DNA of 35,908 nt from positions 1 to 35,908 of the forward strand of contig URQL01000003.1 of assembly GCA_900550005.1 (NCBI GenBank), in the 5' to 3' direction. The notes beneath the pieces were generated by a model. It saw only the letters and a program-made list of their open reading frames with translations, was not told the origin of the DNA and searched no databases. Each line of letters opens with the position of its first letter. The first letter of the stretch is position 1. Source of the DNA: an uncultured Erysipelotrichaceae bacterium (lineage in GTDB: Bacteria > Bacillota_I > Bacilli_A > Erysipelotrichales > Coprobacillaceae). This document shows positions 8,371-16,876 of the stretch, one piece after another. A program made the position numbers and the translations under genes.

Positions 8371-8981
8371 TGAAAATAACCAAACCTAAAGCAGATTTAG
8401 AAGCAATGCCTATCGAATTAGATGAACAAGAAGAATATATTGAAAATGGTACAATTGAAAATCAAGTCGTTTTTCAAGAAGTTAAAGAATTTAGTGGCGT
8501 TTATTTTAAAAATGCACAATTTAGATTTGAATCTTCAAAAAGAATTACGTTTGTAGATTGTATCTTTGATCATTGTGATTTTTCTAATAATTCATTTTCA
8601 AATTCAAGCTTTTTACGTTGTGAGTTTAATACGTGTCGTTGTACAGGCTTAGATATTATAGATAGCTATATGAAAGATATTTTGTTTAATGCTTGTCTGA
8701 TGGATTATGTAAATTTTTCTAAAACAAAAACAGAAAAAATGATTTTTAATGAAAATCAGATGAATTATAGTCGATTTCATGATTTGAAATTTAAATTTAT
8801 TGAATTTGAACAAAATGAATTAGCCCGTAGTGAATTCTATATGACTTCTTTAAAAGATATAGATATGACATCCAATAACATTGAAGGGATTACGATTGCT
8901 TTAAATGATCTTAGAGGACTTATTGTAAATACGCAACAAGCGCTGGCTTTATCAGGATTATTAGGTATAAAAATTAAATAA
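8370..8981 (+). CDS. Pentapeptide-repeat protein coupled to parB
   Basis: The 203-residue protein has Phe/Leu/Met spaced every five residues over about residues 49-165 (for example CDFSN, NSFSN, SSFLR, CEFNT, VNFSK, MIFNE). This is the pattern of the right-handed quadrilateral beta-helix of pentapeptide-repeat proteins. Several members, such as Qnr and MfpA, mimic DNA and bind gyrase. The C-terminus (LNDLRGLIVNTQQALALSGL) resembles the capping end of such proteins. An acidic N-terminal tail (about 1-35) precedes the helix. The start codon overlaps the parB stop (TAATG), so translation is coupled. There are six Cys residues. Its function is unknown; a link to origin or topology control is only an inference from position. 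Confidence 0.75.
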   Translation: MKITKPKADLEAMPIELDEQEEYIENGTIENQVVFQEVKEFSGVYFKNAQFRFESSKRITFVDCIFDHCDFSNNSFSNSSFLRCEFNTCRCTGLDIIDSYMKDILFNACLMDYVNFSKTKTEKMIFNENQMNYSRFHDLKFKFIEFEQNELARSEFYMTSLKDIDMTSNNIEGITIALNDLRGLIVNTQQALALSGLLGIKIK

Positions 8982-8985
8982 ATTG

Positions 8986-9018
8986 AAAAACCTCTCCAAC
9001 TAAGTTAGAGAGGCTTTA
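8986..9018. terminator. Shared bidirectional terminator
   Basis: CCTCTC (8991-8996) pairs with GAGAGG (9008-9013), with AAC/GTT inside and AAAAA/CTTTATTT flanks. It lies between the parB operon and the convergent HAD gene and serves both. Confidence 0.8.
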
Positions 9019-9024
9019 TTTGTT

Positions 9025-9801
9025 TTAGTCAATCAGATTGAAATGTTTACAAGCATATTCAATACCATCGTCTAAAATATCTTTTGTAACAAAACAGGCA
9101 ATTTCTTTTAATTCATCAATTGCATTGCCCATTGCAATCGTAAAAGGAATCTGTTTTGCTAAAGCAATATCATTTAAACCATCACCAAAGAAAATAACAT
9201 CTTTAATATCTCCGTGATAATAATCCACTAATTCTTTTACACCACGGTATTTATCGTCGGGTTCATAAGCCAAACAATTTGGATCATATCGCATAATTTT
9301 TGAACAATCTACCGTTTCAATGTTTGATTCTTGAGATTTAGTTATACCAATAAAAACTTTATAGGCAATTTCATTTAAAGGATCGAAGTTTTCATCAAGG
9401 ACTACAGGTATATTTTCAAAATCATAATTAAGGCGGTTATTTAACATTTTATTTGATGCAATAAGTTGTCGAGAAGTTGAATCGGTCATAAAAGCAAAAG
9501 GAATTTTTTTATCAAGTAATTCTTGAGATAATCTTACAGTAATTTCTTTATCTAAAGGATCAATATGAATAATTTTATTTTGAATCATTAATCCAAAACC
9601 ACCATCACTGACAATATCCTTAATAGCAAGTTCTTTTGCTAAAGATAAAATCATTTCAATTGGTCTACCACTAGCAATAGCTACAACATGTCCTTTTTCT
9701 TGTAGCTTTTTAATTGTTTGTTTTGTTGAAAGAGGTAAATAAGGCTGTTTATTTACATCCGCTACAAGTGTGCCATCAATATCAAAAAATATATAATGCA
9801 T
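9025..9801 (-). CDS. Cof-type HAD-superfamily phosphatase
   Basis: The 258-residue HAD phosphatase has a C2 cap (Cof/YidA group). DIDGTL near the N-terminus holds the nucleophile, ASGRP is motif II and FFGDGLND is motif IV. The family acts on sugar phosphates and related small phosphorylated metabolites; the exact substrate cannot be told. The start is the ATG at 9801 because GGGAGGAC lies just before it on the minus strand. A longer frame begins 12 codons earlier but runs through that site. It is divergent from the MFS gene at 9975, with a palindrome between them. Compare the catalytically dead relative at 592-1269. Confidence 0.9.
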   Translation of the reverse strand: MHYIFFDIDGTLVADVNKQPYLPLSTKQTIKKLQEKGHVVAIASGRPIEMILSLAKELAIKDIVSDGGFGLMIQNKIIHIDPLDKEITVRLSQELLDKKIPFAFMTDSTSRQLIASNKMLNNRLNYDFENIPVVLDENFDPLNEIAYKVFIGITKSQESNIETVDCSKIMRYDPNCLAYEPDDKYRGVKELVDYYHGDIKDVIFFGDGLNDIALAKQIPFTIAMGNAIDELKEIACFVTKDILDDGIEYACKHFNLID

Positions 9802-9876
9802 TTTTATGTCCTCCCTTTTTTGCAATTTTAACATCACTTATATCAAAATGCACACAATTTACAAATCGAGAAAATG

Positions 9877-9895
9877 GTAAATGAAAGTCATTTAC
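9877..9895. promoter_or_regulatory. Palindromic operator candidate between divergent genes
   Basis: GTAAATGA-aag-TCATTTAC has perfect 8-base arms. It lies midway between the divergent HAD phosphatase and MFS genes, a good place to control both. No regulator is encoded beside it. Confidence 0.4.
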
Positions 9896-9938
9896 ATAAT
9901 TTCATTTTGTGAAAACACTAATAAATTACTTAAAAGTA

Positions 9939-9947
9939 TGTTAGAAT
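9939..9947 (+). promoter_or_regulatory. Extended -10 promoter of the MFS gene
   Basis: TGtTAGAAT with the -10 at 9942-9947. No good -35 hexamer is visible. Confidence 0.5.
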
Positions 9948-9974
9948 ATAGGAGTTTTGACGAAAGGGGACATT

Positions 9975-11144
9975 ATGAACAAATTACAAATTAAATATAA
10001 TTTATTACATATTTTTTATTGGATTGCAACATGCTGTATTTATGGGTATGTAGCTGTATTTTTAAAATACAAAGGATTAACAAACACTGAAATTGGTTTA
10101 GTTACAGGTGGTGGGTGTATTGTAACGATCTTTTCTTCACCATTTGTATCTTCACTTGTTGGAAAAGTAAAAGGATTGACGATCAAAAAATTAGTTAATT
10201 CTATTTTTCTATTTTTATCGATTATTTTTGTAATCATTTCATTATTTGATATTCCAGTTATTTTAATTATGATTGCTTATGTTTTATTAATTGCTTTAAT
10301 TGTATCTACGGTTCCTTTGTTATCGACAATTGCCATGGATTATATTAAAGAAGGAAAAGAAATTAATTTTGGTTTAGCAAGAGGATTAGGTTCTGTTTCT
10401 TATGCAGTGAGTGCAGTTGTATTAGGACAATTGGTTGAAAAGTTAAATCCAACTGTATTGGCTTATGGTTTTGCGTTATCAGCTGTTTTAGATTTAGTAA
10501 TTTTAAATTCTTTACCAGCAATTCACGAAGTTAAGCAAGAGCAAGAAGAAAAAGGTGGTAATTTCTTTAGTATTGTTAAAAAGTATAAAACATTTTTCTT
10601 TATCTTATTAGGTTTTGCGTGCATGTTTGCAGCAAGTACCTCTTTATCAACTTACTTAATTAATATTGTAAATAAATTAGGTGGAAATACTTCATTATAT
10701 GGAATCGCCATCTTCTTTATGGCAGCAAGTGAAATGCCAGTTATGGCCATTACACCACGTTTACTTAGAAGATTTGATAGTTTAACTCTAATTGTTGTTG
10801 CAGCCATATTTTATATCTTTAGAAATTTTACCATTTGTCTAGCACCTAGTTTACCTATTCTATTTATTGGAATGTTATTTCAAGGGGCTTCTTATGGACT
10901 TTTAACAGCAGTAATCACATACTATGTAACTTATACTTTAGAAAGTCAAGATCATATGATGGGTCAAACCATGATTTCTGTGATGACTTCTGGAGTAGGG
11001 TCTATGACAGGAAATTTACTTGGAGGAATTCTTCAAGATAATATGGGTATACAAGCTATGTATATTTTTGCTTGTGTAATGACTATAATGGGATGTATTA
11101 TTATTGTTTTTACAAAATTAGTAAGTAGTAAAAAAGTTTCTTAG
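9975..11144 (+). CDS. MFS transporter, LacY/NupG-like (MFS_1-like)
   Basis: The 389-residue membrane protein has about 12 hydrophobic segments. The N-terminal YVAVFLKYKGLTNTEIG and the following GGGCIVTIFSSP loop match the MFS_1-like group that includes lactose and nucleoside proton symporters. A cytoplasmic loop rich in Glu/Lys (near residues 185-200) separates the two six-helix halves. The substrate cannot be inferred. The start ATG 9975 is preceded by AAAGGGGA (9963-9970); a TTG 18 bases earlier lacks such a site. Its stop codon lies inside the terminator stem that follows. Confidence 0.85.
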   Translation: MNKLQIKYNLLHIFYWIATCCIYGYVAVFLKYKGLTNTEIGLVTGGGCIVTIFSSPFVSSLVGKVKGLTIKKLVNSIFLFLSIIFVIISLFDIPVILIMIAYVLLIALIVSTVPLLSTIAMDYIKEGKEINFGLARGLGSVSYAVSAVVLGQLVEKLNPTVLAYGFALSAVLDLVILNSLPAIHEVKQEQEEKGGNFFSIVKKYKTFFFILLGFACMFAASTSLSTYLINIVNKLGGNTSLYGIAIFFMAASEMPVMAITPRLLRRFDSLTLIVVAAIFYIFRNFTICLAPSLPILFIGMLFQGASYGLLTAVITYYVTYTLESQDHMMGQTMISVMTSGVGSMTGNLLGGILQDNMGIQAMYIFACVMTIMGCIIIVFTKLVSSKKVS

Positions 11145-11168
11145 TAAAAAATCTAAGAAACTTTTTTT
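11130..11168. terminator. Terminator overlapping the MFS stop codon
   Basis: AAAAAAGTTTCTTAG (11130-11144) pairs with CTAAGAAACTTTTTT (11153-11167). The symmetrical A/T flanks suit both the MFS gene and the convergent DUF554 gene. Confidence 0.85.
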
Positions 11169-11181
11169 ATAGAAGAATATT

Positions 11182-11907
11182 TTAAATTAATTTCATAATA
11201 AAATTTACCCATAAATAACTAAGAGGCATAACTAAAACCATTGCCGGAATCATATCTGCAATAGGAAAGTCTTTGACTTTAATCATTCTAAAGCCGGTTG
11301 CTAACATTAAAAAGCCACCACAAGCTTTAAAGTCATTGATCATACTAGGTGTAGTTAAAGGATAAATAAAATTAGCTGCTAAAAATAAAATATAAAAGAT
11401 AATAAATTGAGGTACAGCAATAACAGATACTACATAACCTAAATTGCAAGCAAAAATAGCAGCAGTAAAGAAATCAAGAATGGATTTAGAAATTAAAATG
11501 GCATTATCACCAGTCATTCCTGCTGTTAAAGAACCATATATTCCTGTTCCACTAGCACAAAATAGAACAATGATGGTGATTAATTGATTTAAAAAATCTT
11601 CCTCAGATAAACTAGATGTATTTTTAAATATTTTCGCAATTGGCTTTTGCATTAAAATAGCACCTTTTTCAATCCAAGACCCTAAATGAATCATTAGACC
11701 TAAAGAAGTACCAATGATAATAGAAAAAATCACCGCAGGCATATTTTCCATCAATCCAATACTATTTATTCCCATTCCCATAGAACAGACACCAAAAATT
11801 AAATTAAGTTCTGTTTTAAATTTAGGACTAAGTTTATGTCCTGCAATACTGCCAAATAAACCTCCAAGTAATACAGAACCAACATTAATGATTACTCCTG
11901 TAGGCAT
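11182..11907 (-). CDS. DUF554 integral membrane protein
   Basis: The 241-residue polytopic membrane protein is of the DUF554 family (YdfK/YqgA-like). The Gly-rich start PTGVIINVGSVLLGGLFG, the later GVCSMGMGINSIG stretch and the SGTGIYGSLTAG segment match that family as I know it. Six to seven hydrophobic segments are visible. The function is unknown; a transport role is usually assumed. AAAGGAGGA lies before ATG 11907. It follows the LysR gene by 51 bases on the same strand, so LysR probably controls or is co-transcribed with it. Confidence 0.8.
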   Translation of the reverse strand: MPTGVIINVGSVLLGGLFGSIAGHKLSPKFKTELNLIFGVCSMGMGINSIGLMENMPAVIFSIIIGTSLGLMIHLGSWIEKGAILMQKPIAKIFKNTSSLSEEDFLNQLITIIVLFCASGTGIYGSLTAGMTGDNAILISKSILDFFTAAIFACNLGYVVSVIAVPQFIIFYILFLAANFIYPLTTPSMINDFKACGGFLMLATGFRMIKVKDFPIADMIPAMVLVMPLSYLWVNFIMKLI

Positions 11908-11958
11908 AAATAAAATTCCTCCTTTAAATTACTTAATAATCATAGCTAAATTGTAGTT

Positions 11959-12825
11959 CTAAAGCAATTCTTTTTGATAATGTTGAATTAATTCTTCAAT
12001 CAAAGAAGGTAATTTATTATGTTGATGCCAAATTAAAACAGTACTTGTTTCAAGTTCTTCTTGTTTAATAGGGACAATACATAAATCAGGAGAAATAACT
12101 TTTAAGTTAATTGCAGAATAAGGAACAATCGCAATACTACGATTTTGATTAGCCCATAATAAAGCAGTTCGACAATCATCATTAACATAGCGAGCATTCA
12201 TTTTAACGTGATGATTCATAAAACATTCATCAAGCAAATGCTGATAGCGGCGATAAATACTTAAAGGATAGTTTTCTAAATCGGCAATGGTTATTTCCTT
12301 TACATTTTGCAGATATTCTTTTGATCCGACAGCAATCATCGGTTCTTTTTTTAATGCACAATAGTTTAAATCTGTACTATCAAAAGGAGTACGAATAAAA
12401 GCTAAATCAATTTGATGAGATTTGATTAAATCAATAAGTTCATAAGTATTTCCTTCATGGATCTCATAAATGAGATTAGGGTGATTTTGAATAAAATCAT
12501 CAAATTTGGCTTGTAAGAAGACACCTCCATTAGAAGAAGTAACTCCAATATGTATTTTTTGATATTGTGATAAATCCTTCACTTCTTTTTTTGTTTCGTT
12601 GCATAATTCTAAGATTTGTAAGGTTCTTTTATAAAAATGACGTCCTTCTTTTGTAAGTTCTACTTTTCGAGGATGACGATAAAGCAATGTAACACCTAAT
12701 TCTTCCTCAAGTTCTTTTAATTTAATAGAAAGAGGGGGTTGAGCCATGTGTAAAGTTTTAGCAGCAGCTAAAATCGTTCCCTGTTCTACGATTGTTTTAA
12801 AATAAATAAGTTGTTTTAAGTCCAT
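11959..12825 (-). CDS. LysR-type transcriptional regulator
   Basis: The 288-residue LysR-family regulator has an N-terminal winged helix-turn-helix (about residues 2-60, with TILAAAKTLHMAQPPLSIKL as the recognition part) and a C-terminal effector-binding domain (about 90-285). The closest type is the CynR/YwbI-like group by general appearance. The start ATG 12825 has AAAGGAGGA. It is divergent from the ABC exporter genes, with 70 bases between. LysR proteins usually control a divergent or downstream target, so the exporter and the DUF554 gene are both candidates. Confidence 0.9.
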   Translation of the reverse strand: MDLKQLIYFKTIVEQGTILAAAKTLHMAQPPLSIKLKELEEELGVTLLYRHPRKVELTKEGRHFYKRTLQILELCNETKKEVKDLSQYQKIHIGVTSSNGGVFLQAKFDDFIQNHPNLIYEIHEGNTYELIDLIKSHQIDLAFIRTPFDSTDLNYCALKKEPMIAVGSKEYLQNVKEITIADLENYPLSIYRRYQHLLDECFMNHHVKMNARYVNDDCRTALLWANQNRSIAIVPYSAINLKVISPDLCIVPIKQEELETSTVLIWHQHNKLPSLIEELIQHYQKELL

Positions 12826-12840
12826 AAGAGTTTATCCTCC

Positions 12841-12871
12841 TTTATTTATAATTTTAGTTATTATATAATAA
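12841..12871 (+). promoter_or_regulatory. Promoter and palindrome of the ABC exporter operon
   Basis: TATAAT at 12864-12869 sits inside a perfect 14-base palindrome, TTATTAT-ATAATAA (12858-12871). A weak -35, TTTATT, is at 12841-12846 with a 17-base spacer. The palindrome could be a LysR half-site cluster, but AT-only palindromes are common by chance here. Confidence 0.4.
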
Positions 12872-12895
12872 ATTACAATAAGTGAGGGGATAAAA

Positions 12896-14602
12896 GTGGG
12901 ATATTTACTTAAATATATGAAAAAATACCGTGTTCAAGCAATTATTGGACCTTGTTTTAAAATTGTTGAATCATTACTTGAACTTTGTACACCATTAGTT
13001 ATGGCAAGTATTATTGATAATGGGATTGTAGCAAAGGATTTTTCTTATGTTTTAAATAAAGGACTTGTTATGGTAGGAATTAGTTTACTTGGGTATGTAT
13101 GTTCAAATGTATGCCAATATTTTGCATCTCTTACTTCACAAGGCACAGGGGCAATCATTCGTTTAGCTTTATTTAAGCATATTCAATCTTTATCTTATAA
13201 AGAAATTGATGAACAAGGAACAGCCTCTTTTATAACCATTTTAACAAGTGATATCAGTAATGTAGAAACAGCGATCGCTAAAACGATAAGAACCATGTCA
13301 AGAGCACCTTTTATTATCATTGGTTCTACCATTTTAGCCATTAAACTTAACCCGTCATTATCTATTACTTTTATTATTGCTTCCTTTTTTATAGGTCTAA
13401 GTATCGGCTTGATTACCTACTTTTTACAAAATACTTATAAACAAGTTCAACAAGATTTAGAACAGCTTACTTTAATCACAAGAGAAAATTTAGAAGGGTT
13501 ACGCGTTATTCGCGCTAATGCAAGCCAAGCAAAAGAAAATATTAAATTTTATAACCAATCTTTAAAACAACGTGATCAAAATTTAAAAGCAGGAAAATTA
13601 CAAGCCATTTTAAATCCTATGACAACTTTGATTATTAATATTTCCATCATTTTAATTCTTTATCAAGGGGGAATTAAAATTAATAATGGACAAATGACAC
13701 AAGGGGAAATGATTGCTTATATTAGTTATCTTACCAACATCATTAGTTCTATGACTGCTTTTTCAAATACCTTACTACAAATCATTAGAGGAAATACTAG
13801 TGCTAAACGAATTAAAGCTTTATTTTTAAAACAACCTAGTTTAATTGCAGGCACACAAACAAAAGAATTGTCTAATTTCAATCAAATTGAAGTAAAAGAA
13901 ATTTCGTTTTCCTATCAAGAACATGACTTTATTCAAAATATGAGTTTTACAATTCACAAAAATGAAATGATTGGTATTATTGGAACAACAGGAAGTGGTA
14001 AATCCACATTAGGAATGCTTTTATGCCGCTTTTATGATGTAAAACAAGGTGAAATTTTAATTAATGGACTTAATGTTAAAAAATATGATTTTGAAAGTTT
14101 AAAAAAGAAGATTTTGATGGTAAGTCAGGAACCTATTTTATTCCATGGTACATTAAGAAAAAATATGCAATGGGCTAATGAAAATGCAACAGACTTACAA
14201 ATTTATGAAGCTTTAGAAATTGCCCAAGCAAAAGATTTTGTGGATAAACTACCACAAGGGCTCGATACTTTAATTTACCAAGGGGGTAAAAATTTATCAG
14301 GAGGTCAAAGACAACGATTAACCATTGCCCGGGCAATTATTGGGAAACCAGATATTCTAATTTTAGATGATAGCAGTAGTGCCTTAGATGCAATGACTGA
14401 AAAAGCATTAAGAACAGCTTTAACTAAGTTAGATTGTACCTTAATTATTATTTCACAAAAAGTAAGCAGTGTTAAAGAAGCCAATCGTATTTTTGTTTTA
14501 GAACATGGATCTTTACTAGCACAAGGCACACATCAACAATTATATCAACAATGTTCGATTTATCATGCGATTTGTGATAGTCAAGGAATGGGAGGTAACT
14601 AA
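12896..14602 (+). CDS. Heterodimeric ABC exporter, degenerate-site subunit
   Basis: The 568-residue half-transporter has six membrane helices (about 1-300) and an ATPase domain. Walker A is GTTGSGKST (363-371), the signature is LSGGQ (467-471), and Walker B ends LDDSSSALD with D492 where the catalytic Glu is expected. The switch His is Gln (Q521, SQKVSS). These changes mark the noncatalytic subunit of heterodimeric multidrug exporters such as EfrCD, LmrCD or TM287/288. The start is GTG 12896 behind GAGGGG. The next gene begins immediately after its stop codon, with GGAGG inside this reading frame. Confidence 0.88.
   Translation: MGYLLKYMKKYRVQAIIGPCFKIVESLLELCTPLVMASIIDNGIVAKDFSYVLNKGLVMVGISLLGYVCSNVCQYFASLTSQGTGAIIRLALFKHIQSLSYKEIDEQGTASFITILTSDISNVETAIAKTIRTMSRAPFIIIGSTILAIKLNPSLSITFIIASFFIGLSIGLITYFLQNTYKQVQQDLEQLTLITRENLEGLRVIRANASQAKENIKFYNQSLKQRDQNLKAGKLQAILNPMTTLIINISIILILYQGGIKINNGQMTQGEMIAYISYLTNIISSMTAFSNTLLQIIRGNTSAKRIKALFLKQPSLIAGTQTKELSNFNQIEVKEISFSYQEHDFIQNMSFTIHKNEMIGIIGTTGSGKSTLGMLLCRFYDVKQGEILINGLNVKKYDFESLKKKILMVSQEPILFHGTLRKNMQWANENATDLQIYEALEIAQAKDFVDKLPQGLDTLIYQGGKNLSGGQRQRLTIARAIIGKPDILILDDSSSALDAMTEKALRTALTKLDCTLIIISQKVSSVKEANRIFVLEHGSLLAQGTHQQLYQQCSIYHAICDSQGMGGN
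14324..14337. other. GC-rich perfect palindrome resembling a Noc-binding site
   Basis: ATTGCCCGGGCAAT lies within the ABC exporter gene. It differs from the B. subtilis Noc site ATTTCCCGGGAAAT by one symmetric change per arm. It is also simply the code for the conserved TIARAI motif, using a CGG Arg codon. Confidence 0.25.
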
Positions 14603-16324
14603 ATGAAAAAAGTGATTTTAAAGCGTTTATTACCTTATCTTTATCCTTATAAAAAACATATTTTTGTTGTTTTATCATTATCTTTGATCAATGTTATTTT
14701 ATCTTTGATTAATCCTATTTTAATTGGGAAAGCAATCGATACCATGGTTTGTATAAATCAAGTTGATTTTACAAGATTATTTTATTTATTGGTTTTATTG
14801 TTTTTTATCACAGTTGGGATGATCTTGTCTGATTATTTTTGTATAAAAAATGCAAACCAATTAGCTTATCATGTGATTCATGATTTACGTATTGAATTAT
14901 TTCAAAAAGTACAATATTTACCTATAACTTATTTAGATTCAATAACTCATGGACAAATGATGAGTCGTATTTTATTCGATGTGGATGTTGTAAGTGAAGG
15001 GTTACTACAAGGAATGAAAAATATTTTTTCAGGATTACTAACCATTATTTTAACTTTGATTTTTATGATTACGTTAAATTTTAAAATTGCGATGATCGTC
15101 TTTTTTATGACTCCCTTATCTTTACTTGTTGCAAGTTTGATTGCGAAATTTTCTTAACGATCTTTACGCACACAGATGCGATTAAGAGGCGATATGGTTG
15201 GGTATATAGAAGAGTATATTGGTCAAATTAAATTAGTAAAAAGCTATGGCTATGAAAAAAGAAGTCAAGATACTTTTGCGAAAATGAATCAAGAATATCA
15301 AGACATGGCTGTTAAAGCACAAACATTAAGTGCAATCACAGGACCAAGTACGCGAGTTGTTAATGGACTTGTTTATAGTGCAGTTGGGGTTTATGGAGCG
15401 ATTTGTGTTATTCAAGGACAAGCAAGTGTGGGTGTTTTATCAAGTTTTCTTTCTTATACTAATCATTATACGAAACCTTTTAATGAAATATCAGCGGTTA
15501 TTAGTGAATTACAAAGTGCTATTGTTGCTTTAGAAAGAATTTTTAATGTGTTAGATGAATCGAATGAGTTGGATCAAGGGATAAAAGAGCTTGAAATAAT
15601 TAACGGAAAGATTGATTTTGAAAAAATCTACTTTTCTTATGGTGAGCAACCTTTTATTCAAAATTTAAATTTATCGATTCAACCGGGACAAAAAATAGCT
15701 ATTGTTGGACCAACAGGTTGTGGTAAAACAACGCTCATTAATTTACTTATGCGTTTTTACTTACCACAGTCAGGGACTATTAAAATTGATCAAGTACCGA
15801 TTCAAAAGATTTCTTTGAATCAATTAAGACAAAGTTTTGGAATGGTTTTACAAGATACCTGGATATTTAATGGTACGATCAAAGAAAACATTATTTATGG
15901 AAATAAACAAGTAAGTGAGGATCAATTAAATCAAGTTATTGAAAAAGTTCATTTGAAATCTTTTATTGAAAGATTACCTAAAGGCTATGATACCTATATT
16001 GAAGATGCAAATCAATTATCGATGGGACAAAAGCAACTTATTTCTATAGCTCGAGTTATGTTTAAAAACCCACCTATGCTTATTTTAGATGAAGCAACGA
16101 GTTCGATTGATACTTTGACACAAGTTCAAGTCCAAAATGCGTTTGAACAAATTATGCAAGGAAGGACGAGTTTAATTGTTGCTCATCGTTTATCAACAAT
16201 AAAAAATGCAGATCAGATTATTGTGATGAAAGAAGGCAAAATAGTAGAAATGGGAACTCATTTTGCTTTATTAAAACAAAAAGGTTTTTACGCTTCTTTA
16301 TATGAAAGTCAATTTGAAAAATAA
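14603..16324 (+). pseudogene. Heterodimeric ABC exporter, catalytic subunit, interrupted by an in-frame TAA
   Basis: Bases 14603-15154 encode 184 residues of the membrane domain, and TAA at 15155-15157 interrupts the frame. The very same frame continues through 16324 with the rest of the membrane domain and a complete ATPase: GPTGCGKTT, LSMGQ, LDEATSSID with catalytic Glu, and AHRLSTI with the switch His. Together they equal a normal 573-codon half-transporter. A restart at ATG 15176 has no ribosome site and would lack the first helices. The LSMGQ signature is the kind that pairs with the degenerate site of the upstream subunit. It is therefore a nonsense allele, a recent pseudogene, or a sequencing error. 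Readthrough of TAA followed by C cannot be excluded. If real, it silences the only catalytically competent half of the exporter. Confidence 0.85.
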
Positions 16325-16328
16325 AATG

Positions 16329-16362
16329 AAAACGATTTTTGTGAAAAAAATCGTTTTTTTTT
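16329..16362 (+). terminator. Terminator after the ABC exporter operon
   Basis: AAAACGATTTTT (16329-16340) pairs with AAAAATCGTTTT (16346-16357), followed by more T residues. Confidence 0.85.
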
Positions 16363-16383
16363 GTAGGCAATTAAAGTGAAATA

Positions 16384-16414
16384 TGTTATCATACGTTAGT
16401 CAATAAATGTTGAC
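16384..16414 (+). promoter_or_regulatory. MarR operon promoter with inverted-repeat operator
   Basis: TGtTATCAT gives an extended -10 (16387-16392). Just downstream, GTCAA-taaatg-TTGAC (16399-16414) is an inverted repeat over the transcription start, the usual place for autorepression by a MarR protein. Confidence 0.5.
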
Positions 16415-16431
16415 GGTTTGGAGGGATATTT

Positions 16432-16866
16432 TTGGATGAGATAACAATTAAAAATGATTTACTTACCATTATGCTTTTAAATCAAAGAGTGCTAAGACCA
16501 GTGGAAAATAAAAATATAGCTCATCTTACTCCATTACAATTTAGAACACTTTGTATGTTGAATTGTGATGGTAGTTTAACACTCAATGAATTAGCTAAAA
16601 AACAAATTGTAACCAAACAACAGCAATCATTACTTCTTAAAACTTTAGTTGAACAAGGCTATGTTATTAAAAAAATAGATAGTGAAGATCGACGTTATAC
16701 TCATTTTTCAGTTGCTCCTAAAGGAAAAGAACTTTTAGACCGTCAATTATCTTCAGTTGTTGATTTTATTGTTGATCAACTTAGTATGTTGAAACCAGAT
16801 CAAATCAACAAAGCATATGAATCGATTCACACGATTAGTGAAATTTTAACTGGGTTATTAGAATAG
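16432..16866 (+). CDS. MarR family transcriptional regulator
   Basis: The 144-residue winged helix-turn-helix regulator of the MarR type has a DNA-binding region at about 45-98, with the recognition part TLNELAKKQIVTKQQQSLLLKTL and the wing DSEDRRYTHFSVAPKG. The start is TTG 16432, with GGAGGG at 16420-16425; the only nearby ATG is out of frame. It is followed after 10 bases by the activase gene, so both are co-transcribed. The regulator probably represses its own operon through the inverted repeat at 16399-16414, and perhaps the ABC pair at 21357, whose operator also begins GTTAG. Confidence 0.88.
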   Translation: MDEITIKNDLLTIMLLNQRVLRPVENKNIAHLTPLQFRTLCMLNCDGSLTLNELAKKQIVTKQQQSLLLKTLVEQGYVIKKIDSEDRRYTHFSVAPKGKELLDRQLSSVVDFIVDQLSMLKPDQINKAYESIHTISEILTGLLE

Positions 16867-16876
16867 GAGGGACAAT

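Noticed and set aside
12858..12871. TTATTATATAATAA as a specific LysR operator
   Set aside because: It is a purely A/T palindrome overlapping a -10 box in AT-rich DNA and is too likely by chance to name as a specific site. It is noted only with the promoter.
15176..16324. Separate shorter ABC protein starting at ATG 15176
   Set aside because: There is no ribosome site, and the frame continues that of the upstream 184 residues. It is the second half of one interrupted gene.
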